Positions 28,446 to 37,522 are shown, counted from the stretch's first letter. The stretch: 64,000 bases of DNA from Acinetobacter gyllenbergii CIP 110306 = MTCC 11365 (GCF_000413855.1 NZ_ATGG01000006.1:124001-188000); one strand, 5' to 3'. Numbers and translations are program-made. Notes: generated by a model from the sequence alone, not told the origin.

Positions 28446-28482
28446 ACAAGAAGCCAGTTGAAAAACTGGCTTTTTTATTTTG
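28446..28482 (+). terminator. Rho-independent terminator of the helicase gene
   Basis: AGCCAGTT-GAAA-AACTGGCTTTTTTATTTT begins 20 bases after the stop codon. Confidence 0.9.
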
Positions 28483-28536
28483 TGTTAGTCATGTAAAATT
28501 ATAAAAATGTGTACTAATTCAAATTTTAAATAAGAA

Positions 28537-28749
28537 ATGAATAGGGTTAAGCAAAATAAAAGTCTTTTGAGTCAAACTTGGTCTTTCATGTGTAGTGAAG
28601 GGCTGCCGTGTCTATTTGTCATTTTAATGCTCTGTAATGGCTTATTTTTTGCGTATGCATTGTTTGATACCAATCACTCTGATTCTTTTAATGCCAATTC
28701 TCAACATACCACCAGTCAAACTGTTTCAAAGAATAACTACATAAATTAA
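28537..28749 (+). CDS. small single-pass membrane protein, unknown
   Basis: 70 residues with one hydrophobic segment at about 22-43 (LPCLFVILMLCNGLFFAYAL) between a basic N-terminus and a polar, Ser/Asn/Gln-rich tail. This fits an N-in single-pass inner-membrane protein. The ribosome-binding site is weak (TAAGAA). It lies between the helicase terminator and mlaF. It may be a real small gene; no function can be given. Confidence 0.45.
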   Translation: MNRVKQNKSLLSQTWSFMCSEGLPCLFVILMLCNGLFFAYALFDTNHSDSFNANSQHTTSQTVSKNNYIN

Positions 28750-28844
28750 ATAATCTTGATACATCGGTTATCAAAATAAAAACAAGCGTTTAATGTTTCA
28801 GTGTATAGTATGCGTGCATAAAAAGTGCAGGAATGAATGCCATT

Positions 28845-29663
28845 ATGAATAACAACTCTCCTCTCGATACAGAAGCCTTAATTGAAGTTAAAAACTTGAG
28901 CTTTAGTCGAGGAGAACGCGTCATTTATGACGATATCAGTCTTAAAATTCGACGTGGTCAAATTACTGCAATTATGGGTCCTTCTGGTACAGGTAAGACC
29001 ACCTTATTGCGCTTGATCGGCGGGCAATTGATTCCTGATCAGGGCGAAGTGCTGCTCGATGGTAAAAACATTGCGACCATGTCTCGCCACGAATTATTTG
29101 CTGCGCGTGCGCGTATGGGGATGTTATTTCAAAGTGGTGCCTTATTTACTGATATGTCGACCTACGAAAATGTCGCTTTCCCAATTCGTGCACATACCCA
29201 GCTTCCTGAACATATCATTGCTGAATTGGTGGGTTTAAAACTGGAGTCAGTGGGTTTACGTGGTGCTGAACAGTTAATGCCGTCTGAGCTGTCTGGTGGT
29301 ATGAACCGTCGTGTTGCTTTGGCGCGTGCGATTGCTCTTGATCCTGAATTGATTATGTATGATGAGCCTTTCGCAGGCCAAGACCCGATTGTTATGGGGG
29401 TCTTAACTCGTCTCATTCGCTCACTCAGAGAAGCACTCGATTTAACAACGATTATTGTCTCGCATGATGTTGCAGAGACCTTGTCGATTGCAGATTATAT
29501 TTATGTAGTTGCTGAAGGTAAAATTCAGGGTGAAGGCTCACCTGAACAATTAAAAAATCATGCCTCACCATTTGTACGCCAATTTTTAACAGGTTCAATA
29601 GAAGGACCTGTGGAATATCAATTTACACACCAAGCATATTTAGATAACGAGGTTCGTCCATGA
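28845..29663 (+). CDS. mlaF: MlaF, ATPase of the phospholipid-transport ABC complex
   Basis: 272 residues from MNNNSPL. The ATG at 28833 is in frame, but its AGGA abuts the codon with no spacer, whereas 28845 has a 12-base spacer; the choice is not certain. Motifs: Walker A GPSGTGKTT, signature LSGGMNRRVALARA, Walker B LIMYDEPFAGQDP and switch His in IIVSHDVAET. It powers MlaFEDB, which keeps the outer membrane asymmetric by moving phospholipid between membranes. First gene of mlaFEDCB; its stop overlaps mlaE by ATGA. Confidence 0.96.
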   Translation: MNNNSPLDTEALIEVKNLSFSRGERVIYDDISLKIRRGQITAIMGPSGTGKTTLLRLIGGQLIPDQGEVLLDGKNIATMSRHELFAARARMGMLFQSGALFTDMSTYENVAFPIRAHTQLPEHIIAELVGLKLESVGLRGAEQLMPSELSGGMNRRVALARAIALDPELIMYDEPFAGQDPIVMGVLTRLIRSLREALDLTTIIVSHDVAETLSIADYIYVVAEGKIQGEGSPEQLKNHASPFVRQFLTGSIEGPVEYQFTHQAYLDNEVRP

Positions 29664-30439
29664 ATGCGATTGCCTGGTTAGGTAGACTCGTTATTGAGCG
29701 GATAAAGGGGATTGGTGCTGCGGCGCTGATGCTCTTACAAGTTTTATTTTCCATGCCATCGAAAGGCGGGTTTCAGCGCTTTATTTATCAGATGTATCGT
29801 GTCGGGGTCATGTCCCTGCTGATTATCGCGGTTTCAGGTTTGTTTATTGGTGCAGTACTGGGCTTGCAGATGTACAGCATTTTGGTGACCTTCGGTAGTG
29901 AAGCAATGCTAGGTACAGCAATTTCATTGACATTGCTTCGTGAACTGGCGTCTGTGGTTGCTGCATTGCTATTCGCGGGACGCGCGGGTTCAGCATTAAC
30001 CGCTGAAATTGGTTCGATGAAACAGAGTGAACAACTTGCTAGCATGGAAATGATTGGCGTTGATCCACTCAGACAAATCGTCTCACCTCGTTTGTGGGCG
30101 GGGATTGTCAGCTTGCCAATGCTCACGGTGATTTTTGCAACCATTGGTATTATTGGCGGCAAAATGGTTGGTGTTGATTTCTTGGGAGCAGATGAAGGTT
30201 CATTCTGGGGAGGTATGCAAAGCAGCGTACAATTCTGGCATGACATTTTTAATGGCACCATCATCAAAAGCATTGTATTTGCTTTAGTTTGTACATGGGT
30301 AGCGGTCTATCAAGGTTATGCTTGTGATCCGACGCCAGAAGGTATCGCGACCGCAATGACGAGAACGGTTGTATATTCTTCACTTTGTGTATTAGGTTTT
30401 GATTTCGTGTTGACTGCGGTCATGTTCGGAGGGATTTAA
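29660..30439 (+). CDS. mlaE: MlaE, permease of the phospholipid-transport ABC complex
   Basis: 259 residues, a typical MlaE/TRM domain. Hydrophobic helices at about 48-75, 80-105, 145-170, 195-220 and 235-258 are interrupted by the conserved FAGRAGSALTAEIGSMKQSEQ segment, the coupling region to MlaF. It is the inner-membrane core through which lipid passes. ATGA overlap with mlaF and 1-base overlap with mlaD show tight translational coupling. Confidence 0.96.
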   Translation: MNAIAWLGRLVIERIKGIGAAALMLLQVLFSMPSKGGFQRFIYQMYRVGVMSLLIIAVSGLFIGAVLGLQMYSILVTFGSEAMLGTAISLTLLRELASVVAALLFAGRAGSALTAEIGSMKQSEQLASMEMIGVDPLRQIVSPRLWAGIVSLPMLTVIFATIGIIGGKMVGVDFLGADEGSFWGGMQSSVQFWHDIFNGTIIKSIVFALVCTWVAVYQGYACDPTPEGIATAMTRTVVYSSLCVLGFDFVLTAVMFGGI

Positions 30440-31113
30440 TGAAATCACGTACTAGTGAGCTGGCCGTAGGTATTTTTGTCATTATCTTCGGTATCGCTCT
30501 ATTTTTTCTTGCGATGAAAGTCAGTGGTTTAGTCGGTACTAATTTACGTGATAGCTATAGCATGACAGCGCAGTTTGATAACGTAAATGGTTTAAAGGCA
30601 CGTGCGAAAGTGACCATGAGTGGTGTGACAATTGGTCGTGTGGAGTCGATTACGCTTGATCCTGTGACACGTCTAGCAACAGTCAAATTTGATCTGGATG
30701 GTAAGTTGACGAGTTTTAACCCAGAGCAATTAAAAGAAGTGCAAAAGAATGCACTTGAAGAATTGCGCTATAGCTCTGATTATCAACAGGCTGATGCTGC
30801 GAAACAAAAAGAAATGGAACAGCAACTTATTGCAAACATGACCTCCATCACAACTTTGGATGAAGATGCTTATATTATGGTTGCAACCAATGGTCTTTTG
30901 GGTGAGAAATATTTGAAAGTTGTACCCGGTGGTGGTGTGAACTACTTAAAACGTGGTGACGTGGTTTCAAATACCCAAGGAACAATGGATTTAGAAGATT
31001 TAATCAGTAAGTTTATTACTGGCGGTGCTGGCAAAGCCACATCAAGCTCAACTGCGACAGAAAGTTCAGCTTCGCAGCCTGCTGCTGAAGCAGAACCGTC
31101 TTTTGTTGAGTAA
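30439..31113 (+). CDS. mlaD: MlaD, MCE-domain subunit of the phospholipid transporter
   Basis: 224 residues, longer than the 183 of the E. coli protein. One N-terminal membrane anchor (residues 8-28) is followed by an MCE domain (about 40-160) that forms a periplasmic ring on MlaE. Within the domain, residues about 92-142 (NPEQLKEVQKNALEELRYS onward) are a charged helical insertion. The tail after residue 165 is Ser/Ala/Glu-rich. The MCE signature TMSGVTIGRVESI is intact. Overlaps mlaE by one base. Confidence 0.95.
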   Translation: MKSRTSELAVGIFVIIFGIALFFLAMKVSGLVGTNLRDSYSMTAQFDNVNGLKARAKVTMSGVTIGRVESITLDPVTRLATVKFDLDGKLTSFNPEQLKEVQKNALEELRYSSDYQQADAAKQKEMEQQLIANMTSITTLDEDAYIMVATNGLLGEKYLKVVPGGGVNYLKRGDVVSNTQGTMDLEDLISKFITGGAGKATSSSTATESSASQPAAEAEPSFVE

Positions 31114-31132
31114 TTCAGGTTAGGAGATTGAA

Positions 31133-31765
31133 GTGAATACATTATTGAAACAAACTCTAACGGCAAGCGTATTATCAACTATGCTTGCAAGTGCGGCATT
31201 TGCAGCACCTACAGAGACCCCGCCTGATTTTGTGAAGCGTGTGGCTGATGGCTTGATTACACGTTTAAAAGCAGATAATGCAAAATTACAGAATAATCCA
31301 GCTTTGGTTCGTACCATTATTCGTCAAAACCTTGATCCATATGTAGACTCACAAGCGTTTACTCGCATTGTGTTGGGTACTTATGCAAATAATCAGTACA
31401 CCACGGCTGCACAGCGTGCTCAGTTTGAACAGAATTTCCGTGCGGTTATTATTGAGAACTATGGCGGCGCTTTCGCGAAATATACCAACGAAAGCTACAC
31501 CATGCGTCCGTTTAAATCGACCAACAGTAAAAACCCTGTGGTGACTTTAGACTTCTTGCATAATGGCGAAAAAATTCCAGTATCGTTCCAGTTAACCGAC
31601 AAGGGCAATCAATGGAAGGTACGTAATATCAATGTGTCTGGTATTGACCTTGGTTTACAGTTCCGTAACCAGTTTGCTGCAACGGTTCAACGTAATGGTG
31701 GTGACATCAATAAAGCGATTGCAACATTTAAACCAGATGCAGATGCTGCTGTTAGCAAAAAATAA
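31133..31765 (+). CDS. mlaC: MlaC, periplasmic phospholipid carrier
   Basis: 210 residues from a GTG preceded by AGGAG. Signal peptide residues 1-24 end ASAAFA. The mature part matches the Ttg2D/MlaC fold: NPALVRTIIRQNLDPYVD, then YANNQYTTAAQRAQFEQNFRAVIIENYGG cut by a turn at its midpoint, and WKVRNINVSGIDLGLQFRNQF. MlaC ferries phospholipid between the outer-membrane MlaA complex and MlaFEDB. mlaA is not in this window. Confidence 0.95.
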   Translation: MNTLLKQTLTASVLSTMLASAAFAAPTETPPDFVKRVADGLITRLKADNAKLQNNPALVRTIIRQNLDPYVDSQAFTRIVLGTYANNQYTTAAQRAQFEQNFRAVIIENYGGAFAKYTNESYTMRPFKSTNSKNPVVTLDFLHNGEKIPVSFQLTDKGNQWKVRNINVSGIDLGLQFRNQFAATVQRNGGDINKAIATFKPDADAAVSKK

Positions 31766-31774
31766 GGTGGTGGT

Positions 31775-32062
31775 GTGATTCAGTATATTGATCAGCAACT
31801 AATTGTTTCTAAAACGATTAATTTTGAAAATGCAGAGCAAATCTATCAGGCAGGTTTAAAGCATATTCAGCAACACAAGAGTTTTCCTTTGGTTGTGGAT
31901 TTGGCCCAGCTTGAACAAGGTAATACTTTATCTTTGGCGGTTTTGGTGCAATGGTTGCGTCAAACCCCTGAGAATAAAGGGCTGCATTTTAAAAATGTGT
32001 CTGAGAAGATGCTGAAAATCATCCAAGCGTGCCATTTACAAGACGATTTGAAATTGATTTGA
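31775..32062 (+). CDS. mlaB: MlaB, STAS-domain subunit
   Basis: 95 residues from a GTG, preceded by AAGG of the mlaC stop region. The whole protein is a small STAS domain (FPLVVDLAQLEQGNTLSLAVLVQWL). In the known complex MlaB stabilises and regulates MlaF. It is the last gene of the operon and is followed by a strong terminator. Confidence 0.9.
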   Translation: MIQYIDQQLIVSKTINFENAEQIYQAGLKHIQQHKSFPLVVDLAQLEQGNTLSLAVLVQWLRQTPENKGLHFKNVSEKMLKIIQACHLQDDLKLI

Positions 32063-32079
32063 TTGATCTGGCAGCGTAG

Positions 32080-32112
32080 AAAAAGAGAGCTATTTTTAGC
32101 TCTCTTTTTTTT
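32080..32112. terminator. bidirectional terminator of mla and the convergent gene
   Basis: AAAAAGAGAGCTA-TTTT-TAGCTCTCTTTTTTTT follows mlaB by 17 bases; the minus-strand gene ends at 32117. Confidence 0.9.
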
Positions 32113-32116
32113 ATGC

Positions 32117-32662
32117 TTAACTTTTGGGAAAAGCAGAAAATAGCGCCTCACAGCTTGGATATTTTTGATGTAACTTTGCTAGATAATAATTTTGATCATA
32201 TTCTAAAAAACCATCCAATAATTTGATGCTAGATGGGGCATTACTGCAGCTTTTAACTTGTCTATCCCATGCCGTAAAGGGGGCAATGGGATGATCGATC
32301 GATATGATGTTTTTCTCACAACCTAATAATGCCAGAGTGCTGATCTGGTAATTGCTGGGGGCGGCAGAATCTGCGGGATAGGCAAGACCAATCACTAAAT
32401 CATTGGTTTTTATTGTTTTGGCAGGGAAATTGCTGTGCCATTGGGTGGGTTTAGGTGTAAATAACTTGGTGAGAAAATGCTGAAATACAAAGCGAATATG
32501 CTGAAATTCAAATTGATTTTGGGTGTCAGAAGACTGCTTTTGTATAGATTGGACACGTGCGATAAACACATCTTTGGGGGAGTGTGGTGCACATGCAAAC
32601 GCTGTTGAGATTGAAAGGATTATATTCAAAAATAGAAATAATCCTTTCTTGTCTAGATCCAT
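32117..32662 (-). CDS. putative exported protein, unknown function
   Basis: 181 residues from MDLDKKGLFLFL, whose ATG lies inside the last codons of corA (10-base overlap), so translation is probably coupled to corA. Residues 4-24 form a signal peptide ending STAFAC; a lipobox is possible but imperfect. The mature protein has four or five Cys (for example ALLGCEKN, QVKSCSNA, YPSCEAL) and no recognised domain. An upstream ATG at 32728 would place the signal internally and is rejected. Confidence 0.65.
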   Translation of the reverse strand: MDLDKKGLFLFLNIILSISTAFACAPHSPKDVFIARVQSIQKQSSDTQNQFEFQHIRFVFQHFLTKLFTPKPTQWHSNFPAKTIKTNDLVIGLAYPADSAAPSNYQISTLALLGCEKNIISIDHPIAPFTAWDRQVKSCSNAPSSIKLLDGFLEYDQNYYLAKLHQKYPSCEALFSAFPKS

Positions 32663-33666
32663 TTTTTCCAACGGAAGTAAAACATGGGTAGGACTAGGAA
32701 GGCCATCAGAATACCAATCACAATCCAAAAACTGAGGCTACCGTGCGCAAAGGGCAGTACGTCGGTGTTCATCCCATAAATACTGGCAATTAGCATCGGT
32801 GGTGCAAGCATACTGGGTAAAATCGAGAATCGACGAATCGTGTCATTCTGCTCGGTATTAATGAATCCAGAAGTGGTATCCAGTAAGAAGCGTACTTTTT
32901 GGAATAAGAAGGCATCATGTTCGACCAGTGAGCGAACATCTTCACTCAACTCGCGAATGTCGGCATCATAAATATGACTGCCTAAGGCACGCGGCCGCGC
33001 TAAAAAGGTCAATACACGGCGTAAATCAATTAAACACAGTTGTGCCTTTCCCAGCATATCTTCTTGCTGGGCGAGGCGTGTAATCATGTCATCTAAGTCG
33101 AGTATTTTTTCGCGATGGTGGTTATTTAGGACTTCTGTGGAATATCGTTCTAGGTCTTTGTGGATATCTTCTAAGATATCCGCAAGCTCATCCAGTTTCG
33201 CTTCAAGTAGGCCGAGCAAGATCCAGGTTGGGTCTTTATAGTCCATATCATAGTCATTACGACGAGCGCGGGCACGAAATGCACGGAATGCAACCAACTT
33301 TTCACCACGCATGGTAAATAAGCGATCTTTATGCAAAATAAATGCAACCGTTTGTACCATTGCGAGCATCGGTAAGGAGTCGTCAGTATCACCATCGACT
33401 TGAAAGTTTTTATTCTTTGTTAAAAAATAGGTGCTGATATGCAAAATTCCATCATCATCACGGTAAAATCGTGCCGATGATGAAATGTCTTCAAGCGACT
33501 TTAGGGTCGGTAAGTTTCGGTCATACGCATCCAGAACCCATTGTTGTTCTTCTTGGGAGGGGGCGATGAGATCAATCCAGACCAGTTCGGGGTGGAGGTC
33601 GAAACCTCCGTTGATGGTTGCATCTTCTAGACTACCGCGCTCTGTGGCATAAAAGGCTTCAAGCAT
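32653..33666 (-). CDS. corA: CorA-family divalent cation transporter
   Basis: 337 residues. The long acidic cytoplasmic domain is followed by two C-terminal membrane helices (SMLAPPMLIASIYGMNTDV and WIVIGILMAFLVLPMFYF) linked by the GMN selectivity motif and the periplasmic FAHGS loop. CorA proteins import Mg2+ (also Co2+, Ni2+) as pentamers. The ending FRWKKWI is the usual basic C-terminus. Divergent from the LOG-family gene at 33839; overlaps the downstream exported-protein gene. Confidence 0.93.
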   Translation of the reverse strand: MLEAFYATERGSLEDATINGGFDLHPELVWIDLIAPSQEEQQWVLDAYDRNLPTLKSLEDISSSARFYRDDDGILHISTYFLTKNKNFQVDGDTDDSLPMLAMVQTVAFILHKDRLFTMRGEKLVAFRAFRARARRNDYDMDYKDPTWILLGLLEAKLDELADILEDIHKDLERYSTEVLNNHHREKILDLDDMITRLAQQEDMLGKAQLCLIDLRRVLTFLARPRALGSHIYDADIRELSEDVRSLVEHDAFLFQKVRFLLDTTSGFINTEQNDTIRRFSILPSMLAPPMLIASIYGMNTDVLPFAHGSLSFWIVIGILMAFLVLPMFYFRWKKWI

Positions 33667-33838
33667 GTCTTTTTTCCTCGCGCAGTCGGTGTAATGTTTT
33701 CGGTCGTTTACCGAAAAGCAGGGTGTATTTTAGACAAGGATGAAACGAAAAACACTTGCCTAAACGTTATTTTCTCAAAAATCTTGTTACATAGCCTACT
33801 TTATCAGCATGACAGTTATATAAAACGGTTTTAATTGT

Positions 33839-34423
33839 ATGAATTCTATATGTGTTTTCTGTGGTTCTTCACTCGGTAATGATCCCATTTATCAGCAAAT
33901 GGCAGAGGCAACAGGTCAGGCAATTGCTGCACAAGGCCAAACTTTGGTCTATGGCGGTGGCCGTTCTGGTTTAATGGGGGTTGTCGCCAATAGTGCCATA
34001 CAGGCTGGCGGTCGCGTCATTGGGGTAATTCCTCATGCTTTGGTTGATCGCGAGTTGGCACATACAGGTCTTACCGAGTTGCATGTCGTCAACAGTATGC
34101 ATGAGCGTAAAACCAAAATGGCGGAGCTGTCTGATGCCTTTGTGGCATTGCCTGGTGGTGCAGGAACACTGGAAGAAATTTTTGAACAATGGACTTGGAG
34201 CCAATTAGGGATTCATCAGAAACCGTGTGCCTTTTTAAATGTTGTGGGCTTCTATGATGATCTGCTTAAAATGCTGCAAGGTTCTGTTGAGCGTGGTTTT
34301 AGTCAAGAACGCTTTGTCGATAAACTGATTGTTGCAGAGCAGATTGAGGATATTCTGGCGGCATTCTCGGCTTACCAGCCAGTGACACCAAAATGGATGT
34401 CCACGACCGAAATTCAAGCTTAA
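33839..34423 (+). CDS. LOG-family cytokinin-activating-like phosphoribohydrolase
   Basis: 194 residues. Family hallmarks are GGGRSGLMGVVAN and PGGAGTLEEIFEQWTW, with the conserved MHERK between them. LOG enzymes hydrolyse N-glycosidic bonds of nucleoside 5'-monophosphates; many bacterial members act on AMP or related purines, and the true substrate is usually untested. Ten bases separate it from the Nudix gene, so the two are probably co-transcribed and may both process nucleotides. Confidence 0.92.
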   Translation: MNSICVFCGSSLGNDPIYQQMAEATGQAIAAQGQTLVYGGGRSGLMGVVANSAIQAGGRVIGVIPHALVDRELAHTGLTELHVVNSMHERKTKMAELSDAFVALPGGAGTLEEIFEQWTWSQLGIHQKPCAFLNVVGFYDDLLKMLQGSVERGFSQERFVDKLIVAEQIEDILAAFSAYQPVTPKWMSTTEIQA

Positions 34424-34433
34424 GGAGCAACTT

Positions 34434-34829
34434 GTGAAAATCATCACTGTGGCGGCTGCTGTGATTTTGAATGCACAAAATCAATTGCTGTTAGTGCGTA
34501 AACAAAATACGCATGCTTTTATGCAAGTCGGCGGAAAGCTCGAAATCAATGAAGCACCAGAAATCACGATGCAACGTGAGATTTTGGAGGAAATTGGCTG
34601 TGAATGTGAATTGAAACAATTCATTGGTCGTTTTGAAACAGCTGCAGCCAATGAACCAGATCATATGCTGGTGAGTTATGTGTATGCGGTTGAATTAAAA
34701 CAGGCCCCTCAAATTGCTGCTGAAATTGCTGAAATGAAATGGATTGAATTGGATGATCAAGCCACTGTGTTGGCGCCTTTAACTAGAGAGATTGTGATTC
34801 CGTGGTGTCAGCAAAATCAATTAACTTAG
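34434..34829 (+). CDS. Nudix hydrolase
   Basis: 131 residues from a GTG start with AAGGAG 6 bases upstream. The Nudix box is complete (GGKLEINEAPEITMQREILE followed by EIG), which binds Mg2+ and hydrolyses a nucleoside diphosphate linked to another moiety. The substrate cannot be read from the box. The stop codon lies 47 bases inside the 3' end of the convergent comF gene. Probably the second gene of a LOG-Nudix unit. Confidence 0.93.
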   Translation: MKIITVAAAVILNAQNQLLLVRKQNTHAFMQVGGKLEINEAPEITMQREILEEIGCECELKQFIGRFETAAANEPDHMLVSYVYAVELKQAPQIAAEIAEMKWIELDDQATVLAPLTREIVIPWCQQNQLT

Positions 34830-35466
34830 TTTGTCGTGGTTGTGCGGCGGCTACGCAAGCACTATAGATGTGTTGGCAGCCGAGTTGGTTTAGGACTTGG
34901 GATAAGGCGCTGATTGAGCTGCCTGTGGTCAACACATCATCGACAATGAGGACTTTGCGATAACGTATTGAGTTGGGTGGTGCAGCCACAAATTGTTGCT
35001 CAATATTTTCAAGACGTTCTAAACGGGATAGCCCTTTTTGTGAGTGCTGAGCCAAGCGTTGTACGGGTTGCCAGACGGGGACATTCAAGCTTTTGCTCAA
35101 TGCCTTGGCGAGTAGAAGGGCCTGATTAAAGCCACGTTCTGCTAGACGATCAGCTGAGATGGGCATCGGCACAATTGCCTGCACTTTGGGAAGTTTGAGT
35201 TGTAATAGTAGGCCATCTAATATTCTTTGATGATGCAGTTTTTGCTCATATTTAAACTGTTGAATGATCCGATCAATCGGATAGGCATAATCACAGGCGA
35301 CCAAGACCTGTTGTTGGTTACGTTCAATACTTTGCTTTAGCCACGGCAGTTGTTGCCAGCAACTGTGGCATACACCAAATTGACGTTTCATGCCGATATC
35401 ACAGAGATTACAAGGCGTAAAATAATCAAAAATCTGCTGTGCTGATGTGCCAAGTCGTTTAAACAT
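34783..35466 (-). CDS. comF: ComF-family phosphoribosyltransferase-like protein
   Basis: 227 residues from MFKRLGTS; alternatives at 35472 (MPMFK) and 35517 lie further into recG. The N-terminus holds a four-Cys zinc site (PCNLCDIGMKRQFGVCHSCW). The C-terminal type I phosphoribosyltransferase domain has the PRPP loop VLIVDDVLTTGSSI. ComF proteins are needed for transformation in naturally competent bacteria, by handling incoming single strands or coupling to helicase. Overlap with recG by 8 bases suggests coupled translation; the 3' end overlaps the opposite-strand Nudix gene. Confidence 0.9.
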   Translation of the reverse strand: MFKRLGTSAQQIFDYFTPCNLCDIGMKRQFGVCHSCWQQLPWLKQSIERNQQQVLVACDYAYPIDRIIQQFKYEQKLHHQRILDGLLLQLKLPKVQAIVPMPISADRLAERGFNQALLLAKALSKSLNVPVWQPVQRLAQHSQKGLSRLERLENIEQQFVAAPPNSIRYRKVLIVDDVLTTGSSISALSQVLNQLGCQHIYSACVAAAQPRQTKLIDFADTTESQSL

Positions 35467-37504
35467 AGGCATATCTTGGGGCTTCAGGTAGCCAGCGTTT
35501 GAGTAGTCCATCCGCATGCTGTGGATACTCTTTCAGGATTTGCTCAGCCACATAATGTGCTTGGGTCAGCAGATGATCATCGCGTTCTAAACGTGCGACA
35601 CGAAAGCCCATATCTCCGGTTTGTTTGGTGCCGAGTAATTCTCCCGGCCCACGAATTTCCAAATCCTTTTCTGCGATCACAAAGCCATCATTGCTTTCAC
35701 GTAAAATCGAAAGGCGTTCCTGACCATTCTGCGATAATGGGGTTTTATACAGTAGGGCACAGAAACTGGCGGTTGCACCACGACCCACTCGACCACGCAA
35801 TTGATGCAATTGGGATAGACCTAAGCGCTCGGCATTTTCAATCACCATGATCGACGCATTCGGGACATCGACTCCGACTTCAATTACTGTGGTGGCAATC
35901 AACAGTTGGGATTGATTGTCTTTAAAGGCCTGCATCACGGCTTGCTTTTCGTCGGCTTTCATTTTGCCGTGGACCAGACCAATATTAATGTCTGGAAAGC
36001 GTTCTTTAATTTCTTGATAGGTGGCTTCAGCCGCTTGGGCATCCAGCGTTTCGGATTGCTCTACCAAAGTACAGACCCAATAAGCTTGTTTACCTTCACG
36101 ACAATTTGTGGCGATGCGTTGTAATACCTGTTCACGCCGTTCTAATGGAATGGTTACGGTTTGAATCGGGGTACGTCCAGGAGGAAGTTCGTCAATAATC
36201 GAGGTATCTAAATCCCCATAAGCACTCATGGCGAGTGTACGAGGAATTGGTGTAGCAGTCATGACCAATTGATGTGGTGTAAACTGGTCCGCACCTTTAT
36301 TGCGTAAGGCAAGACGTTGATCAACACCGAAACGATGCTGCTCATCAATAATCACCAAACCAAGCTTTGAGAAACCGACTGTATCTTGAAATAGAGCATG
36401 CGTACCCACGATCAGTTGCGCATGACCTTCTTTAATCTGTTGTTCAGCTTGAGTTCTGGCTTTGCCTTTTTGTTTGCCTGACAGCCATGCAACCTGAATG
36501 CCCAAAGGCTCAAACCAGCGTTTAAAGTTTAAATAATGCTGTTCAGCTAAAATCTCAGTCGGTGCCATAAGCGCCACTTGCCAATCGGCTTCCAGCGCAT
36601 GACAGGCAGCCACGGCAGCCACAAGGGTTTTACCTGCACCGACATCGCCTTGCACCAAACGTAACATCGGTTGATCTTGTTTAAGATCCTGCAAAATTTC
36701 TTTGGAAACCCGTTTTTGTGCATTGGTCATTTGGAAGGGCAGACCCTCTAACAGCTTCTTGGCAAGTACTTTACTGCTGCTAAAGCGCGGGGCAGAAATT
36801 TGCCGAATATAAGCACGACGGGTGAGTAAACTGATTTGATGAGCAACCAGTTCTTCAAAAATCAAGCGTTGTTGTGCTGGATGTGAACCCTGATTGAGTT
36901 GCAACATATTGGCATCAATCGGTGGTTCATGGATGTAATGTAGGGCCTGTTTTAGTTCATAACCATTGCTGTATTTGCTTGGCAATAATTCAGCTAAGTC
37001 GTCACTATGATGTTTAAGTGCTTGGCGTACGTATTCACGTAGTTTAGGCTGCGTTAAGCCTTCGGTGCTGGGGTAAATCGCGGTGAGTTGGGTTTTCGGT
37101 AAAGCAGTATGTTGTTGAATCACCTGAATTTCAGGGTGGTATAGCTCCAAACCCCGTGCACCGACACGGACTTCACCAAAAATCCGTAGGCGTTGTCCCA
37201 TTTGGATGCGATCAGTCAGACCTTTATAAATATGATAAAAGCGTAAGGTCACCTTGCCAAAATCATCTTGTAACAGGGCTGCGAGCGATTTCTTTTTCCC
37301 CGGTGGAAAATCGACGGAACGAACTTCACCTTCAAGCAAGTAACTTCGTCCAACGATCAGCTGATTCATTGGAATAATAGTGCTACGATCTTCATAGTCA
37401 CGAGGAAGATGGAATAACAAATCATCCGTGCTAAAAATATGAAGCTTTTCTAAGAGGGTCGCTGCGGCAGCACCAACGCCTTGTAATTGCTGAACTGAAG
37501 TCAT
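35459..37504 (-). CDS. recG: ATP-dependent DNA helicase RecG
   Basis: 681 residues, near the family length. The N-terminal wedge/OB domain (about 55-150) is followed by the helicase core: Walker A GDVGAGKTLVAA, IIDEQHRFGVDQR, TATPIPRT and the C-terminal LHQLRGRVGRGATASFC. RecG reverses stalled replication forks and branch-migrates Holliday junctions. Translation appears coupled to comF downstream. Divergent from the epimerase gene at 37523. Confidence 0.97.
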   Translation of the reverse strand: MTSVQQLQGVGAAAATLLEKLHIFSTDDLLFHLPRDYEDRSTIIPMNQLIVGRSYLLEGEVRSVDFPPGKKKSLAALLQDDFGKVTLRFYHIYKGLTDRIQMGQRLRIFGEVRVGARGLELYHPEIQVIQQHTALPKTQLTAIYPSTEGLTQPKLREYVRQALKHHSDDLAELLPSKYSNGYELKQALHYIHEPPIDANMLQLNQGSHPAQQRLIFEELVAHQISLLTRRAYIRQISAPRFSSSKVLAKKLLEGLPFQMTNAQKRVSKEILQDLKQDQPMLRLVQGDVGAGKTLVAAVAACHALEADWQVALMAPTEILAEQHYLNFKRWFEPLGIQVAWLSGKQKGKARTQAEQQIKEGHAQLIVGTHALFQDTVGFSKLGLVIIDEQHRFGVDQRLALRNKGADQFTPHQLVMTATPIPRTLAMSAYGDLDTSIIDELPPGRTPIQTVTIPLERREQVLQRIATNCREGKQAYWVCTLVEQSETLDAQAAEATYQEIKERFPDINIGLVHGKMKADEKQAVMQAFKDNQSQLLIATTVIEVGVDVPNASIMVIENAERLGLSQLHQLRGRVGRGATASFCALLYKTPLSQNGQERLSILRESNDGFVIAEKDLEIRGPGELLGTKQTGDMGFRVARLERDDHLLTQAHYVAEQILKEYPQHADGLLKRWLPEAPRYAYV

Positions 37505-37522
37505 CTCTGCTCAAAGGTGTGT

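Noticed and set aside
29788..30273. 161-codon minus-strand frame inside mlaE
   Set aside because: Antisense to a well-conserved membrane protein; composition explained by the reverse complement of hydrophobic codons.
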